Program-made: the position numbers and the translations under genes
Part shown: positions 14,402 to 15,377 of the stretch, piece after piece
Numbering within the stretch: the first letter of the stretch is position 1
Layout of the letters: the number at the start of each line of letters is the position of its first letter
Assembly (NCBI GenBank): GCA_002308875.1
Contig: DBWK01000011.1
Location: 10,839-26,215, forward strand
DNA from: Treponema sp. UBA1240
GTDB taxonomy: Bacteria; Spirochaetota; Spirochaetia; Treponematales; Treponemataceae
Direction of reading: 5' to 3'
Length of the DNA stretch: 15,377 nt
Notes under the pieces: generated by a model
Databases searched by the model: none
What the model was told of the DNA's origin: nothing
The model's input: the letters and a program-made list of their open reading frames with translations, nothing else

Positions 14402-15377
14402 CCGGGTCAACGTCTATTTCAAGATAAACATTGCGCAGAGGTTTGTAATTGGCAAGAAAATATCTACAAAAGTTTTGTATGGGACCTATTTTTTCATCTT
14501 GTAAAAGAAGCTGAAATCTATAGTTACCCGAAAGCTGAAAGATTGCGCATTCCGCTGGTCCAAGTATGCGGATTGAAGAACTGGCAGATTTAAGAATTTT
14601 GCATGCGCTTATGGCAGCATTTTCCGCATCTTTAGGATTTTTTGAACGGAAAACCAACCTTATCATTCTTGAAAACGGCGGAAAGTTAAGGACTTTTCTC
14701 ATTTGGATTTCCTGTTCGTAAAAACTTTCACATTGTCCTGTACATGCAAAGTGAATAGCTGGTCTTTGAGGATTCCATGTTTGCACGATTACTTTACCGT
14801 CGGGGAAAAATCTTCCTGCACGTCCTGCAACCTGTACTATAAGAGCATGGGTTCGTTCTGACGCACGAAAATCCGGCATATTAAGACCGGTGTCCGCATT
14901 TATTATACCTACAAGCTTTACGCCCGGAAAATTCAGCCCTTTTGCGACCATTTGTGTGCCGAGCAGTATGTCTGCCTTTTTGTTTCTAAAATTCGACAGT
15001 TTTTCTTTTAACTCGTTTTTGTTCAACAATGAATCTGTATCCAGACGGATAAGTTGTAACTCGGGAAATTTTACGGCGATTTCCTGTTCAATGAATTCAG
15101 TACCGAAGCCGGAATATGATATGTCAATCGAGCCGCATTCCGGACATGCTGCAGGAGGATTTGTGGTCCAGCCACAGTAATGGCAACGGAATTTGTTTTC
15201 TTTTTTATGAAATGTCATGGAAACAGAACAGTTTTTGCATTTTAGTTCATATCCGCATGTGTTGCATTTAAAAAAATGTGTAAAACCGCGCTTGTTCAAA
15301 AATAGGATTGTCTGCCGGTTTTCTTTTTTTGCCGTTAAGATTTCATCTGCAAGTTCTGCGGAAATACAACCGTCCTG
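14388..15377 (-). CDS. priA: Primosomal protein N' (PriA helicase), C-terminal part; start lies outside the window
   Basis: Restarts stalled replication forks by recognising branched DNA and loading the replicative helicase. The frame runs off the right edge; 329 C-terminal residues are visible. Seen: FLNKRGF (the PriA LNRRGY signature); a zinc-binding region with eight Cys as four pairs (CNTC, CKNC, CHYC, CPEC), all intact; and then helicase motifs GTQMVAKGLNFPGVKLVG, INADTGLNMPDFRASERT and QVAGRAGR. The C-terminal domain follows. An in-frame TTG at 15299 is only an internal Leu codon, since the coding signature continues upstream of it to the window edge. The TAA stop is 51 bases from the malQ start. 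Identity is secure. Confidence 0.96.
   Translation of the reverse strand, partial: QDGCISAELADEILTAKKENRQTILFLNKRGFTHFFKCNTCGYELKCKNCSVSMTFHKKENKFRCHYCGWTTNPPAACPECGSIDISYSGFGTEFIEQEIAVKFPELQLIRLDTDSLLNKNELKEKLSNFRNKKADILLGTQMVAKGLNFPGVKLVGIINADTGLNMPDFRASERTHALIVQVAGRAGRFFPDGKVIVQTWNPQRPAIHFACTGQCESFYEQEIQMRKVLNFPPFSRMIRLVFRSKNPKDAENAAISACKILKSASSSIRILGPAECAIFQLSGNYRFQLLLQDEKIGPIQNFCRYFLANYKPLRNVYLEIDVDPVALL

Noticed and set aside
14388..15299. A 303-residue PriA-like gene starting at the TTG at 15299
   Set aside because: The frame continues to the window edge and includes the residues before the LNKRGF signature; it is the C-terminal part of a larger PriA.

Overview
The window most likely comes from a Treponema-type spirochaete. 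The reasons are the moderately AT-rich coding style, some probable TTG starts with good Shine-Dalgarno spacing, a MetG with a C-terminal tRNA-binding domain followed directly by a FemAB-family gene, and a LacI-type sugar-binding domain fused to a signalling output. This is inferred from gene content; no 16S or other taxonomic marker is present. There is no sign of phage, insertion sequence, CRISPR, tRNA or rRNA. Coding density is very high: no gap between genes exceeds about 110 bases.

Layout. (1) 1-2630, plus strand: the 3' part of metG, overlapping by one base a FemAB-type aminoacyl-tRNA-dependent peptidoglycan-bridge transferase. (2) 2631-5492: a two-component system of divergent genes, a NarL-type response regulator (minus) and a cytosolic histidine kinase whose N-terminus is a LacI-type ligand-binding domain with no DNA-binding helix-turn-helix (plus). 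About 100 bases separate them and hold a 7-bp inverted repeat. (3) 5512-7568, minus strand: a two-gene unit encoding a membrane-anchored SPFH/band-7-like protein and a membrane-anchored calcineurin-type phosphoesterase whose third metal motif is altered. (4) 7653-9546, plus strand: a small three-helix membrane protein and a divergent GT5 glycogen synthase (glgA), facing unit 3 across a possibly symmetric promoter. (5) 9616-12757, plus strand: an exported protein with its own strong promoter, overlapping by 11 bases an LtaS-type membrane phosphoglycerol/phosphoethanolamine transferase. (6) 12762-15377, minus strand: malQ with its own promoter, and upstream of it the 3' part of priA.

How the genes may work together. 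glgA and malQ are the makings of glycogen/maltodextrin metabolism. The nearby LacI-sensor kinase is the obvious candidate for sensing a sugar or sugar-like ligand inside the cell, but nothing in the sequence ties its regulator to those promoters. FemAB, the LtaS-like enzyme and the exported protein all point to the cell envelope. Three convergent gene pairs meet with gaps of 0, 19 and 4 bases, and candidate hairpins lie at or over the stop codons.

The most unusual items are the LacI-sensor histidine kinase and its putative operator, the GNH(D/E) to GSSD change in the phosphoesterase, the Lys to Glu change in the GlgA nucleotide-sugar loop, and the complete LtaS active site in an apparent diderm.
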